Assembly: GCF_043497005.1 (NCBI RefSeq)
Contig: NZ_JBIEKE010000002.1
Coordinates: 248,001-312,000, forward strand
Source of the DNA: Halobacillus_A sp043497005
GTDB lineage: Bacteria; Bacillota; Bacilli; Bacillales; Halobacillaceae
DNA: 64,000 nucleotides
Reading direction: 5' to 3'
Below the pieces are notes generated by a model. It was not told where the DNA came from. It did not search any database and saw only the letters and a list, made by a program, of their open reading frames with translations. Both the position numbers and the translations under genes were made by a program. Positions 27,356-36,301 of the stretch are shown here, piece after piece (position 1 is the first letter of the stretch; every line of letters begins with the position of its first letter).

Positions 27356-28483
27356 ATGGCAGATAAGCAACAACAGCCATCACGTTCTAAAGAAAATGAA
27401 AGTGAACTAACTCTCGAGCAAGCAAAGGAACAATTACTTGAAATAGGTAAGAAGAGAGGAATTTTAGCCTATGAAGAAGTGGCTGAAAAACTCTCTAATT
27501 TTGAATTGGAATCTGATCAAATGGATGAGTACTATGAGTACTTGAGTGAACAAGGGATTGAAGTAATTGGTGATTCAGATCAGGATCCGAGCATGCAGCA
27601 GCTCAATAAAGAGGAAGAGTTTAATTTAAATGATTTAAGTGTTCCTCCAGGTGTTAAAATAAATGACCCTGTACGTATGTATTTAAAGGAAATTGGTCGA
27701 GTAAATCTCTTATCTGCTAACGACGAAATAAGTTTAGCTCATCGTATTGAAGATGGTGATGAAGAAGCTAAGAGAGAACTAGCAGAAGCCAATTTACGAC
27801 TTGTTGTAAGTATTGCAAAGCGCTATGTCGGACGAGGTATGTTATTTCTCGATCTTATTCAAGAAGGTAACATGGGACTAATTAAAGCCGTTGAGAAATT
27901 CGACTACCGTAAAGGATTTAAGTTTAGTACCTATGCTACTTGGTGGATCAGGCAGGCGATCACACGTGCAATTGCTGACCAGGCAAGAACCATTCGTATT
28001 CCGGTTCATATGGTAGAAACCATCAACAAATTGATTCGTGTGCAACGTCAGTTATTACAAGACTTAGGTCGTGAACCAACTCCTGAAGAAATTGCACAAG
28101 ACATGGAACTGACTCCAGATAAAGTGAGAGAAATTTTGAAAATTGCTCAAGAACCAGTATCTCTTGAAACTCCTATCGGAGAAGAAGATGATTCTCATTT
28201 AGGAGACTTCATTGAGGATCAAGAGGCTACTTCTCCTTCTGACCATGCAGCTTATGAGCTGTTAAAGGAACAGCTGGAGGACGTTTTAGATACGTTAACC
28301 GACCGTGAAGAAAATGTATTACGTCTTCGTTTTGGGTTAGATGATGGTCGTACTCGCACCTTAGAGGAAGTTGGAAAAGTGTTTGGAGTAACGCGAGAGC
28401 GTATTCGTCAAATTGAAGCTAAAGCTTTAAGAAAACTTAGACATCCAAGTCGCAGTAAACGACTCAAAGACTTTATGGAATAA
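27356..28483 (+). CDS. sigA: RNA polymerase primary sigma factor SigA (RpoD)
   Basis: A 375-residue housekeeping sigma factor. Region 1.2 begins with NDPVRMYLKEIG; region 2 holds DLIQEGNMGLIKAVEKFD and FSTYATWWIRQAITRA for -10 recognition; region 4 ends with VTRERIRQIEAKALRKLR for -35 recognition. It has an acidic N-terminal region 1.1. The ATG at 27356 follows AAGGAGGGGG; the frame from 27338 starts upstream of that site and is unlikely. Confidence 0.99.
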   Translation: MADKQQQPSRSKENESELTLEQAKEQLLEIGKKRGILAYEEVAEKLSNFELESDQMDEYYEYLSEQGIEVIGDSDQDPSMQQLNKEEEFNLNDLSVPPGVKINDPVRMYLKEIGRVNLLSANDEISLAHRIEDGDEEAKRELAEANLRLVVSIAKRYVGRGMLFLDLIQEGNMGLIKAVEKFDYRKGFKFSTYATWWIRQAITRAIADQARTIRIPVHMVETINKLIRVQRQLLQDLGREPTPEEIAQDMELTPDKVREILKIAQEPVSLETPIGEEDDSHLGDFIEDQEATSPSDHAAYELLKEQLEDVLDTLTDREENVLRLRFGLDDGRTRTLEEVGKVFGVTRERIRQIEAKALRKLRHPSRSKRLKDFME

Positions 28484-28495
28484 AATCGTACTAAT

Positions 28496-28532
28496 CTTTA
28501 GGGGCCTATAAGATGGTCCCTAAAGTTTTATT
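28496..28532 (+). terminator. Intrinsic terminator after sigA
   Basis: An 11-base stem (CTTTAGGGGCC at 28496-28506 with GGTCCCTAAAG at 28515-28525, one G-T pair) followed by TTTTATT. Confidence 0.9.
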
Positions 28533-28553
28533 AAATGTTTCGGGGTGATCATT

Positions 28554-29099
28554 ATGGACCACCGAAAGGAAACAATTGTGAAAGAAATAACTTATTGGAA
28601 ACAAAATAAGTTGCTCCCAACCCGATATTGCGACTTTTTATTAGCATTATATACAGAGGGAGAAGATAAAAGCTCTCTCATTATAAGCTTAAATGATAAA
28701 TCGAGACATAATGAAAAAATAGTAACTTTTATTTTTTTCTTTATGAACCTTTTGTTGTTACCACTTTCATTTCTTGTCATTTATTTTACTGAAATGGGTA
28801 TTATAATGCAAACAGGTCTTTTGTCGATATTTGTTGGTATCGCTTACACCTCTTATCGGTATAGGTTTACTAACGACATTTTAATAAGGCGAATGATAAA
28901 CTTTCATGTCTTATTATTATTCCTTATCCTTACCATTCACGTTATTAATCATTTAACATTTAGTAACACAATTGTCTACTTGGCAATAATGGCTCACTGC
29001 TTGGTTTGGATGATAGCGGGGGTATTTAAGAAAGTGGTATATTTACAGGTGTTTGGATTTTTGGGGTTAGCCGTACTAGTAATATTAATAACTTTGTAA
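28554..29099 (+). CDS. Hypothetical multi-pass membrane protein
   Basis: I do not recognise this 181-residue protein. The first 55 residues are hydrophilic and charged, followed by about five hydrophobic helices (roughly residues 60-80, 84-98, 115-130, 133-155, 160-181). It lies between the sigA terminator and cccA, a place with no such gene in B. subtilis as far as I recall. ATG 28554 follows CGGGGTGAT. A small hairpin without a T run (29112-29129) follows it. No enzyme motifs are visible. Confidence 0.6.
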   Translation: MDHRKETIVKEITYWKQNKLLPTRYCDFLLALYTEGEDKSSLIISLNDKSRHNEKIVTFIFFFMNLLLLPLSFLVIYFTEMGIIMQTGLLSIFVGIAYTSYRYRFTNDILIRRMINFHVLLLFLILTIHVINHLTFSNTIVYLAIMAHCLVWMIAGVFKKVVYLQVFGFLGLAVLVILITL

Positions 29100-29205
29100 G
29101 ATTTCACTGTTTTCCCTTTCCTAAGGGAAGAATTTCAAGTAAAATAAATATAGTCGATTAGACATCTCTCAAACTTTCAAGGGATACATAAGGAGGATGC
29201 AACTA

Positions 29206-29571
29206 ATGAGAAGAAACCCTGTGATTCCTTTTGCACTTATTGCTGTTTTAGGAATACTAGTGATGATTGTTGTATCATCAGTAGGAATTAATGAAAGAGA
29301 AGCAATTGAAAATGCAGAAGATGGAGAAGAAAGCGAAGAAACAGCCGCAGGACCAGAAGAAATGTATGAACAACAGTGTTCAAGCTGTCATGGCGGGGAT
29401 TTAGAAGGACAGAATGGACCGAGCCTACAAGAAGTTGGCTCAAGATATGATGCTGCTGAAATCCAAGACATCATTGAAAATGGTAAAGGGGATGGCGCTA
29501 TGCCGGCCGGTCTTTACACAGGTGATGATGCTGCTACGTTAGCAGAATGGCTTGCTGAAGAGCATCAATAA
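29206..29571 (+). CDS. cccA: Membrane-anchored cytochrome c550 (CccA-like)
   Basis: A 121-residue c-type cytochrome. An N-terminal membrane anchor (residues 8-27) is followed by an acidic linker rich in Glu (30-52) and a single heme domain with Cys58-Ser-Ser-Cys61-His62; the distal heme ligand Met is in GAMPAGLY. It carries electrons outside the membrane towards oxidases. ATG 29206 is nine bases after GGAGG; ATG 29197 directly abuts it. The very acidic linker fits a salt-adapted exported protein (inference). Confidence 0.93.
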   Translation: MRRNPVIPFALIAVLGILVMIVVSSVGINEREAIENAEDGEESEETAAGPEEMYEQQCSSCHGGDLEGQNGPSLQEVGSRYDAAEIQDIIENGKGDGAMPAGLYTGDDAATLAEWLAEEHQ

Positions 29572-29577
29572 ATATTA

Positions 29578-29615
29578 GAAAAGCTTTCTGGCACTTTCAG
29601 AAAGCTTTTCTTTTT
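29578..29615 (+). terminator. Intrinsic terminator after cccA
   Basis: A 13-base perfect stem (29578-29590 with 29598-29610) followed by TTTTT. Confidence 0.93.
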
Positions 29616-29634
29616 ATGAGAGGGAAGAAGTGTA

Positions 29635-30336
29635 ATGAATGCTGATCAATTATCCAAGCGGCTGGAAACCGTCGCTGAGTTTTTGCAAAAGCCTATCAGG
29701 TTTGCTGATATAGGTTCTGATCATGCCTATCTCCCATGCTATGTCTGTCAAAATGAGCCAGAAGCATTTGCAATAGCAGGCGAATTAAATAGAGGGCCAT
29801 ATTTAAGCGCATTAGAAGAAGTAAATAATCGTCAGCTTACCCATCAAATTGAAGTGATTCAAGGCAATGGATTAGAAGTTATTGATAATCGAGTAAATCA
29901 AATTGTTATTGCAGGGATGGGGGGGCCCTTAATCAAGGAGATCTTGGATAAAGGGAAAGACAAACTTACTCATGTCTCTAAAATCATTACTCAACCGAAT
30001 ATTGATGCTCGATCGATCAGAAAGTGGCTGATTGACCACGAGTATAATTTAGTAAATGAAGTCATTCTCGAAGAAAGTGGCCATGTATATGAAATTTTAG
30101 TAGCTGAAAAAGGGAATCCCAAAAGTAATTATGATGAAAAAATGTTAGAGTTACAGTTATGGTTAGGTCCTCATTTACTCCGGGAAAAGAATTCTGCGTT
30201 TTGTAAGAAGTGGGAAGAGGAAAAAGCAAAGAAACAACGAATTGTTGGACAAATGAAAAGGGCCTCTGAGCCTGATTTTAAGAAAATTAAACAATTTGAG
30301 AAAGAAATTAACTGGTTAGAGGAGGTTCTAAGATGA
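29635..30336 (+). CDS. trmK: tRNA (adenine-22-N1)-methyltransferase TrmK
   Basis: A 233-residue Rossmann methyltransferase of the TrmK (YqfN) family. The SAM motif is FADIGSDHAYLPC near residues 23-35; the IAGMGGPLIKEIL segment near 91-103 is the family's second signature. A C-terminal coiled coil (about 170-230) helps bind tRNA. It makes m1A22 in tRNA. It overlaps yqfO by four bases (ATGA). Confidence 0.95.
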   Translation: MNADQLSKRLETVAEFLQKPIRFADIGSDHAYLPCYVCQNEPEAFAIAGELNRGPYLSALEEVNNRQLTHQIEVIQGNGLEVIDNRVNQIVIAGMGGPLIKEILDKGKDKLTHVSKIITQPNIDARSIRKWLIDHEYNLVNEVILEESGHVYEILVAEKGNPKSNYDEKMLELQLWLGPHLLREKNSAFCKKWEEEKAKKQRIVGQMKRASEPDFKKIKQFEKEINWLEEVLR

Positions 30337-31448
30337 GTCCAAACGAATTAACAGTAGGGGAAGTAATTTCAAAGCTGGAAGAGAAAGCACCTACTGGCTT
30401 TGCATTTGATTGGGACAACGTAGGACTGCAAGTGGGTTCAAAAAAGCAGACGGTAAAAAAAGTTATGGTTACATTAGACGTTTTAGAAAGCGTAGTAGAC
30501 GAAGCTATAGAAAATGACGTTGACCTCATCATAGCCCATCACCCGTTACTGTTTGTTAAATTGGATAAGATCGATGTTTCCACCCCTAAAGGAAGAACGA
30601 TCCAGAAACTTTTAAGACATGATATTTCCGTATATGCTTCTCATACGAACCTGGATATTGCTCAAGGCGGAGTGAATGATGTGATGAGCGAACTGCTTGA
30701 TATAAAAGATGTTAAACCGTTAATTGAAACAAAAAAAGATGAGCTTATTAAACTAGCCGTTTTTGTTCCAGATACACATGCGGATCAAGTTAGAGATGCT
30801 ATAAGTGATGCTGGGGCTGGTCATATAGGTGATTATAGTCATTGCACATTTCAAGTAAATGGGCAGGGCACTTTCAAGCCTCAAAAAGGCAGTGATCCAT
30901 ATATCGGAAACAAAGGCGAATTAGAGAAAGTGGAAGAAAAAAGAATTGAAACCATTCTTCCAAAATCTACACTTTCCCATGTTATAGATGCGATGCGGAC
31001 TGCTCATCCTTACGAGGAAGCTGCTTATGATCTCTACCCGCTTTTAAATGAAGGTTCATCCGAAGGGGTGGGAAGAATAGGCTCTCTGAAAAATTCTGTG
31101 ACACTAAAGGAATTGTGTGATCGAGTGAAAGAAAAATATAATATTTCCAATTTACGTTTTGTGGGGAATCCTGAACAAATGGTACAGCGAGTAGCTGTGC
31201 TTGGGGGGAGCGGAGAGAAGTATTTTAGTGCTGCATTAAATCAAGGAGCAGATGTTTACATTACAGGTGATATGACATTTCACATTGCACAAGAAGCTGA
31301 AGAAAATGGATTGAACGTAATTGATCCAGGGCATCATGTCGAAAAAGTAATGATGCCTGAATTGAAGAAATGGATAAAATCTTGTTTTGAAACAGATGTT
31401 CAAGTTATTATTTCTCAATCGAATACCGAACCTTTCCACTTTTTATAA
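30333..31448 (+). CDS. yqfO: Nif3-like dinuclear metal protein (YqfO)
   Basis: A 371-residue NIF3/DUF34 protein. The N- and C-terminal halves form the dinuclear metal core (IIAHHPLLF near residue 68, SHTNLDIA near 105, and GDMTFHIAQEA and DPGHHVEK near the end). A PII-like inserted domain occupies about residues 130-230 (KLAVFVPDTHADQVRDAI), which is typical of the long Gram-positive form. Often labelled GTP cyclohydrolase 1 type 2, but its true function is unsettled. Coupled to trmK by a four-base overlap. Confidence 0.93.
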   Translation: MSPNELTVGEVISKLEEKAPTGFAFDWDNVGLQVGSKKQTVKKVMVTLDVLESVVDEAIENDVDLIIAHHPLLFVKLDKIDVSTPKGRTIQKLLRHDISVYASHTNLDIAQGGVNDVMSELLDIKDVKPLIETKKDELIKLAVFVPDTHADQVRDAISDAGAGHIGDYSHCTFQVNGQGTFKPQKGSDPYIGNKGELEKVEEKRIETILPKSTLSHVIDAMRTAHPYEEAAYDLYPLLNEGSSEGVGRIGSLKNSVTLKELCDRVKEKYNISNLRFVGNPEQMVQRVAVLGGSGEKYFSAALNQGADVYITGDMTFHIAQEAEENGLNVIDPGHHVEKVMMPELKKWIKSCFETDVQVIISQSNTEPFHFL

Positions 31449-31452
31449 ATAT

Positions 31453-31490
31453 AAAGGCCGCTCATTCATTTTGAACAAGCGGCCTTTTTA
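31453..31490. terminator. Bidirectional terminator between yqfO and ispH
   Basis: AAAGGCCGCT (31453-31462) pairs with AGCGGCCTTT (31478-31487), with T-rich sequence on the plus side and A-rich sequence at the left. It separates convergent genes and probably serves both. Confidence 0.85.
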
Positions 31491-31491
31491 T

Positions 31492-32439
31492 TTATTTTTT
31501 CTTTGCTCTGACTCGTGGCAGAATTTTTTTCTGTTCCACTTTGGATTCGCGGATCCATGTCTCCTCGTTTTCAAGATCGAATTGTTCGATAAATTTAATT
31601 ACTTCTTTAGTGATTGGAGTAGGAGTCGAAGCACCTGCAGTTACAGCCACTTTTGAAACGCCTTCGAGCCAATCCAAATCTATTTCAGTAACGTCTGCGA
31701 TACGATAAGCTTGAGTGCCTGCGATTTCCATTGAAACTTGAGCTAGACGATTAGAGTTATTACTTTTTGGATCCCCTACTACTAAAGTTAAATCAGCCTC
31801 TTTTGCTTGTTCGGACACAGCTTCTTGTCTGACTTGTGTGGCCATACAAATTTCTTGATGCTTCTCTACGTGAGGGTACTTTTCTTTCACTTTTTCCATC
31901 ACGTCATAGACGTCCCATTGACTCATTGTTGTTTGGTTTGTGATCATCAGTTTGTCGTGATCAAGGTTAAGTTCTGCAACATCTTCTTCAGTTTGCACGA
32001 GGTGCACTTTCCCGGGTGCCACTCCCATAGCCCCTTCCGGCTCAGGGTGACCTTTTTTCCCAACATATACAATTTCATATCCTTCTGCAACTCTGTCTCT
32101 AATAAGATTATGGGTATTAGTAACATCTGGACACGTGGCATCAAGGGTCATTAATCCTTTTTTCTTTGCTCTTTCTTTAACTTCTGGTGAAACACCGTGA
32201 GCTGTAAAAATAACAGTCCCATCATTAATACCTTCTAGTAAGTCTAAACGGTTTTTACCATCAACGGTTATAATTCCTTCACTTTCAAATGCATCGGTAA
32301 CATGAGAGTTGTGGACAATCATACCTAAAATATATATCGGTCTTGGCAGATTAGGGTCTTTTGCAGCATTTTGAGCAATAACCATAGCATCTACCACTCC
32401 GTAACAATAACCGCGAGGGGCGATTTTTATGACTTCCAT
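31492..32439 (-). CDS. ispH: 4-hydroxy-3-methylbut-2-enyl diphosphate reductase IspH
   Basis: A 315-residue iron-sulfur enzyme, the last step of the MEP isoprenoid pathway, giving IPP and DMAPP. The three cluster cysteines are in RGYCYGV (Cys12), DATCPDV and EICMATQ. The catalytic EATxxx-type region is replaced as usual by TAHGVSP and TNQTTMS segments. The ATG (complement of 32437-32439) follows GAGGAGG by nine bases; a longer frame to 32553 is untranslated leader. ispG, another MEP enzyme, lies 4.3 kb away on the same strand. Confidence 0.97.
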   Translation of the reverse strand: MEVIKIAPRGYCYGVVDAMVIAQNAAKDPNLPRPIYILGMIVHNSHVTDAFESEGIITVDGKNRLDLLEGINDGTVIFTAHGVSPEVKERAKKKGLMTLDATCPDVTNTHNLIRDRVAEGYEIVYVGKKGHPEPEGAMGVAPGKVHLVQTEEDVAELNLDHDKLMITNQTTMSQWDVYDVMEKVKEKYPHVEKHQEICMATQVRQEAVSEQAKEADLTLVVGDPKSNNSNRLAQVSMEIAGTQAYRIADVTEIDLDWLEGVSKVAVTAGASTPTPITKEVIKFIEQFDLENEETWIRESKVEQKKILPRVRAKKK

Positions 32440-32605
32440 TTCATAAATCCTCCTCTTTATTCTAAAAACAACTTTGAAACGAATTAATTCATCCTCTATT
32501 ATAAAGGCTAAAGCTATATATGACAAAGAATCTCTATGATCCGTGCAATTCAACCTATAGTCGATTATAATAGGATAGGGATAATATACATTAAAGGAGT
32601 ACGTT

Positions 32606-33928
32606 ATGAGTAATCATTCATTTAAGGAATACGCAATAGGCTCAAGTGTTGAGCAAATTATAGAGGGGCTGGGTTTTACAAATCCTACGCCGATTCAACA
32701 GCGGGTTATACCCGCAGCTTTACGAGGTGAAAGTATGATTGGCCAGTCACATACTGGCTCAGGTAAGACTCATGCTTATTTACTGCCGCTTTTTAACCAG
32801 ATAAATGAAGCCGAAGAAAGTGTGCAATTTGTTGTAACTGCACCTACTCGGGAGCTAGCCATGCAAATATATAATGAAGTGCGAAAAGCAATTCAACTTG
32901 CTGGAAAAGAAGAAGTGTGGCGTTCCAGCTTAGTGATTGGGGGTACGGATAAGCAAAGGATGTTAGATAAACTTTCGGCTAATCCTTCGCAAATAATTGT
33001 AGGGACTCCAGGAAGAATTTTAGACATGGTAAAGGAAGAAGCTTTAAACGTTCATCATGTAAAATCTTTCGTGCTCGATGAAGCAGACTTAATGCTGGAT
33101 TTAGGTTTTATAGAAGATGTAGATCAAATTTTACTTCGTATGAATGAGGACCTTCAATTATTAGTTTTCTCTGCTACAATTCCTGAGCGATTGCAGCCAT
33201 TCCTCAAAAAATATTTAGTTAATCCAACTCACATCGAAATTAAAGATGATAAACCGTCACCGGAGACAATGGAGCATCGTTTAGTTGCTCTACGACATAA
33301 AGAACCAGCTGATGTGATTTTTGAGATTTCAAAAAGCATCCAGCCGTATTTAGCCATCATTTTTACAAATGGCAAAGATCAAGCGGATGAGTTGGCGTCT
33401 GCATTGTTAGATAAAGGCTTAGAGACCGGGATTATTCATGGCGGGTTAAGTCCAAGAGAACGGAAGCGCATGCTTAAAGAACTTCAAAACTTACGTTATC
33501 AATACATTGTAGCCACAGATCTTGCTTCGAGAGGAATTGATATTCAAGGCGTTAGTCACGTCATCAATGCCAGAATGCCAAAAGAAGAAGAATTTTATAT
33601 TCATCGTGTAGGACGAACGGCTAGAGCGGGCTTAGAAGGAACGGCTATCAACTTATATACAGAAAAAGATTTGCCTTTAATTGAGAAGCTAGAAAAGCGT
33701 GGGTTATCATTTACATTTTATGAAGTAAAAGATGGGGAATGGGTAGAGGCGAAGTCATATAAAGAAAGACAAAAACGGACCCCCAACCAAAATGATCTTG
33801 AAAAGAAAGCAAAACACATGGTCAAAAAACCTAAAAAGGTTAAACCAGGTTATAAGAAAAAGATGAAACAAGAAGCAGACAAAAATTATAAGAAACTCAA
33901 AAGAGACAGCTTTCGCAAGAAGAGATAG
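32606..33928 (+). CDS. cshB: DEAD-box RNA helicase CshB
   Basis: A 440-residue ATP-dependent RNA helicase. The Q motif and Walker A (HTGSGKTHAYLLP near residue 50), DEAD box (VLDEADLML), SAT motif (FSATIPE) and the C-terminal HRVGRTARAG are all present. A basic Lys-rich tail (about residues 390-440) fits the CshB type, which acts in cold-shock RNA remodelling with cold-shock proteins in B. subtilis. It is transcribed away from ispH and precedes nfo by 14 bases. Confidence 0.93.
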   Translation: MSNHSFKEYAIGSSVEQIIEGLGFTNPTPIQQRVIPAALRGESMIGQSHTGSGKTHAYLLPLFNQINEAEESVQFVVTAPTRELAMQIYNEVRKAIQLAGKEEVWRSSLVIGGTDKQRMLDKLSANPSQIIVGTPGRILDMVKEEALNVHHVKSFVLDEADLMLDLGFIEDVDQILLRMNEDLQLLVFSATIPERLQPFLKKYLVNPTHIEIKDDKPSPETMEHRLVALRHKEPADVIFEISKSIQPYLAIIFTNGKDQADELASALLDKGLETGIIHGGLSPRERKRMLKELQNLRYQYIVATDLASRGIDIQGVSHVINARMPKEEEFYIHRVGRTARAGLEGTAINLYTEKDLPLIEKLEKRGLSFTFYEVKDGEWVEAKSYKERQKRTPNQNDLEKKAKHMVKKPKKVKPGYKKKMKQEADKNYKKLKRDSFRKKR

Positions 33929-33942
33929 AGAGGAGTATAACT

Positions 33943-34836
33943 ATGGTAAAAATTGGATCGCACGTTTCTATGAAGGGGAAAAAGATGTTGCTCGGAGCAA
34001 GTGAAGAGGCTGCATCTTATGGTTCATCTACTTTTATGATTTATACGGGGGCGCCTCAAAATACGAGAAGGCGGCCCATCGAAGAATTGAATATTGAAAA
34101 TGGTACGAAACATATGCAAGAGAACGGAATTGACGACATTATTGTGCATGCCCCTTATATCATTAACATTGGGAACACGACCAAACCTGAAACATTTGAA
34201 TTAGGAGTCGATTTTTTAAGGAATGAAATCGAGCGAACGGAAGCCATTGGCTCAAAGCAAATCGTGTTACATCCTGGTTCTCACGTAGGGCAGGGCGCCG
34301 ATAAAGGAATAGGGAAAATTATTGAAGGTTTAAATGAAGTGCTGCACAAAGACCAGTCAGCACAAATTGCGCTAGAAACAATGGCAGGAAAAGGATCTGA
34401 GTGCGGTCGAACCTTCGAAGAAATCGCTCAGATTATCGAAGGAGTTAATCTGAATGAAAAACTTTCTGTGTGTTTAGACACTTGTCACATTCACGATGCG
34501 GGTTATAATGTAGTCGACGATTTCGATGGAGTGCTTGAAGAATTTGACCGCGTGGTAGGAATCGACAGAATTAAAGTCGTACATGTCAATGACAGCAAAA
34601 ATATTCAAGGCGCAGGAAAAGACCGCCATGAAAATATTGGATTTGGTCACATTGGTTATGATGCTTTGCATTATATTGTGCACCATAAAACATTTAAAGA
34701 CATTCCTAAAATTCTTGAAACTCCATATGTAGGAGAAGACAAGAAAAATAAACAGCCTCCATATCAATTTGAAATTGATATGCTGAAAAAAGGAACATTT
34801 GATGAGGAACTAAAAGATAAGATTATGAATCAGTAA
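33943..34836 (+). CDS. nfo: Endonuclease IV (AP endonuclease)
   Basis: A 297-residue TIM-barrel zinc enzyme that cuts DNA at abasic sites in base-excision repair. Metal-binding residues lie in HAPYIIN, VLHPGSHVG, LETMAGKG, CLDTCHIHDAGY, HVNDSKN and DRHENIGFG. Full length and follows cshB closely, with AGAGGAG before its ATG. In B. subtilis it is made in the forespore under sigma-G; I see no convincing sigma-G site here. Confidence 0.97.
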   Translation: MVKIGSHVSMKGKKMLLGASEEAASYGSSTFMIYTGAPQNTRRRPIEELNIENGTKHMQENGIDDIIVHAPYIINIGNTTKPETFELGVDFLRNEIERTEAIGSKQIVLHPGSHVGQGADKGIGKIIEGLNEVLHKDQSAQIALETMAGKGSECGRTFEEIAQIIEGVNLNEKLSVCLDTCHIHDAGYNVVDDFDGVLEEFDRVVGIDRIKVVHVNDSKNIQGAGKDRHENIGFGHIGYDALHYIVHHKTFKDIPKILETPYVGEDKKNKQPPYQFEIDMLKKGTFDEELKDKIMNQ

Positions 34837-34868
34837 AAAAGAGAGTGCTCAAGAGCACTCTCTTTTTT
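34835..34868. terminator. Bidirectional terminator between nfo and yqfT
   Basis: A near-perfect 16-base inverted repeat (34835-34850 with 34853-34868), A run at the left and T run at the right, between convergent genes. Confidence 0.93.
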
Positions 34869-35152
34869 CATTTAAGCCACTCTTCTACGCCATACTGTTT
34901 AGCCAAACGATGTAATAACATTTCTAGAGACCGGGCCGTGTCGTTAGAGGTGATGACTGCAAGTTTTCGCAGCATTCTTTTTCTGCCTTGCTTTTCAAAA
35001 GGATTTTCCTTATTTTCCTTTAACTCTTTTGCAATTTTCTCTGCTTCTTTATAAGTAAGAGGGATATCGTACATTTGACTAAAATAAATTAGTTCTTCTG
35101 CGGTTATGTTTTTTAATTTATGGGTAATGTACTGTTGGGCCATGTTTTTCAT
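34868..35152 (-). CDS. yqfT: DUF2624 family protein (YqfT)
   Basis: A 94-residue hydrophilic, helical protein of the DUF2624 family. It includes ITAEELIYFSQMYDIPLT near residues 16-33, and a basic middle (KQGRKRMLRKLA). Function unknown. The start at 35152 follows AAGGAG by nine bases. Its position next to nfo on the opposite strand matches B. subtilis yqfT. Confidence 0.82.
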   Translation of the reverse strand: MKNMAQQYITHKLKNITAEELIYFSQMYDIPLTYKEAEKIAKELKENKENPFEKQGRKRMLRKLAVITSNDTARSLEMLLHRLAKQYGVEEWLK

Positions 35153-35237
35153 CTATCCAATCTCCTTCTTTTTCTATTCAGTACACCTTATGTTCACAGT
35201 ACAGGAATCGTTCTAATTTTTACCATAGGGGTTTTGA

Positions 35238-35266
35238 TTGAGTTTTAAAGAAGAGAGAAGTATTAT
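35238..35266 (+). promoter_or_regulatory. Candidate sigma-A promoter of the lytic transglycosylase
   Basis: TTGAGT at 35238-35243 and TATTAT at 35261-35266 with a 17-base spacer. The predicted start near 35273 argues against the upstream in-frame ATG at that place. Confidence 0.65.
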
Positions 35267-35317
35267 GATTCAATGTATGCCATAAGTGAAGAATTGTTGG
35301 CAGAAGGAGTGTTAGTT

Positions 35318-36022
35318 TTGCGAGCTGTTACAATGTTTGCTCAAATTAGCTTTACGATTGTTTTAATTACCGGTTCCGTTTTGATTGTAAATTATTATAA
35401 AGATAAAGATAATCGTTTATTAGCTAAAAAAAATGAGCAGCTTACGGAAGAACATGAGAAGTTGCAGTCAGAATACGAATACTTAACTTCTGATGCAGAT
35501 AAATCTCAAAGTGATGATTTTGAAAATTGGTCATACTTAGAGGAGCAAGCTAATGTTTTTTACAAAGACAGTAATGGTGAATTTAAAAAGCCCTGGGCTT
35601 TATTTTTAGTTAAACAAGCAGAAAAATATGAGGTAGACCCTGTTATGGTTTACGAATTGCTGAAAGTTGAAACAGGGGACACATTTGATCCTGAGCTTGT
35701 GGGCCCTGAAACAAAATATGGTAAAGCTTATGGAATGGCGCAGTTTATGAAGAATACAGCACCATGGATTGCTGATATGGCCGGCTTGCCTTATGAAGAA
35801 GAGTTATTATTTGATCCCTATTACTCCATTCAATTATCTGTAGTATACCTCGATTTTTTATTCAACAAGTACAATAATTGGGACAAAGCTCTAACTGCTT
35901 ATCATCGAGGAGTAGGCGGCTTAAAGGAGTATATAGAAGAGAATGGAGATGCAAAAAGCTGGTATGCGAAAGAGATCCAGTCAAAAGCTAATGCACATGA
36001 TACTTTAGCTAGTGCAAATTGA
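35318..36022 (+). CDS. Lytic transglycosylase-like wall enzyme
   Basis: A protein of about 234 residues. A membrane anchor (residues 5-28) and a coiled coil (about 35-65) precede a SLT/goose-lysozyme-like domain. The likely catalytic glutamate is in LLKVETGDTF (about residue 118), with GKAYGMAQFMKNTAP and ALTAYHRGVGG as the typical substrate-groove and AYN-type motifs. It should cut the glycan strands of peptidoglycan. TTG 35318 is eight bases after AAGGAG and after the predicted transcript start; ATG 35273 would leave no leader. Confidence 0.82.
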   Translation: MRAVTMFAQISFTIVLITGSVLIVNYYKDKDNRLLAKKNEQLTEEHEKLQSEYEYLTSDADKSQSDDFENWSYLEEQANVFYKDSNGEFKKPWALFLVKQAEKYEVDPVMVYELLKVETGDTFDPELVGPETKYGKAYGMAQFMKNTAPWIADMAGLPYEEELLFDPYYSIQLSVVYLDFLFNKYNNWDKALTAYHRGVGGLKEYIEENGDAKSWYAKEIQSKANAHDTLASAN

Positions 36023-36027
36023 TGAAA

Positions 36028-36114
36028 GAGCCTGGCATCATAAAAAAGAATTTTAGCATAGATGCAGATCATGAGTCGCATCCGCAGGATAGCACTCTTT
36101 GCTTTATGAGGCTC
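36028..36114 (+). ncRNA. Possible structured RNA element
   Basis: A closed helix is visible: TCATAAA (36038-36044) pairs with TTTATGA (36103-36109) and GAGCC (36028-36032) with GGCTC (36110-36114), leaving a five-base bulge. Inside, GATGC (36061-36065) pairs with GCATC (36078-36082). It is followed at 36138 by a strong terminator. It may be the structured 3-prime end of the upstream mRNA, a small RNA, or a riboregulator. I do not recognise a known family. Confidence 0.35.
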
Positions 36115-36137
36115 GGTCCTATTGCGTGCTTTAATCT

Positions 36138-36180
36138 AAAACATCCGAACTGATTTCTACAGAATCGTTCGGATGTTTTT
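36138..36180 (+). terminator. Strong intrinsic terminator
   Basis: A 13-base stem (AAAACATCCGAAC at 36138-36150 with GTTCGGATGTTTT at 36167-36179), extended by GATT/AATC inside, and followed by T residues. It lies about 115 bases after the transglycosylase gene. Confidence 0.93.
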
Positions 36181-36301
36181 ATGTATTGTTCAGATTTTTC
36201 CCAGTCTTCTTTACTTTGTTAATCCCATTATATACCTCACCTAAAAAATGTGTTTCTTCACATACTAAGCTTGATTCTCAAACAGAAAGTGAGGGTTTTG
36301 T

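Noticed and set aside
29112..29129. Small hairpin TTCCCTT/AAGGGAA as a terminator
   Set aside because: Not followed by a T run; kept only as a note.
31807..32154. Plus-strand frame inside ispH
   Set aside because: Mirrors the ispH coding strand and has a composition typical of a shadow (Phe, His, Cys rich).
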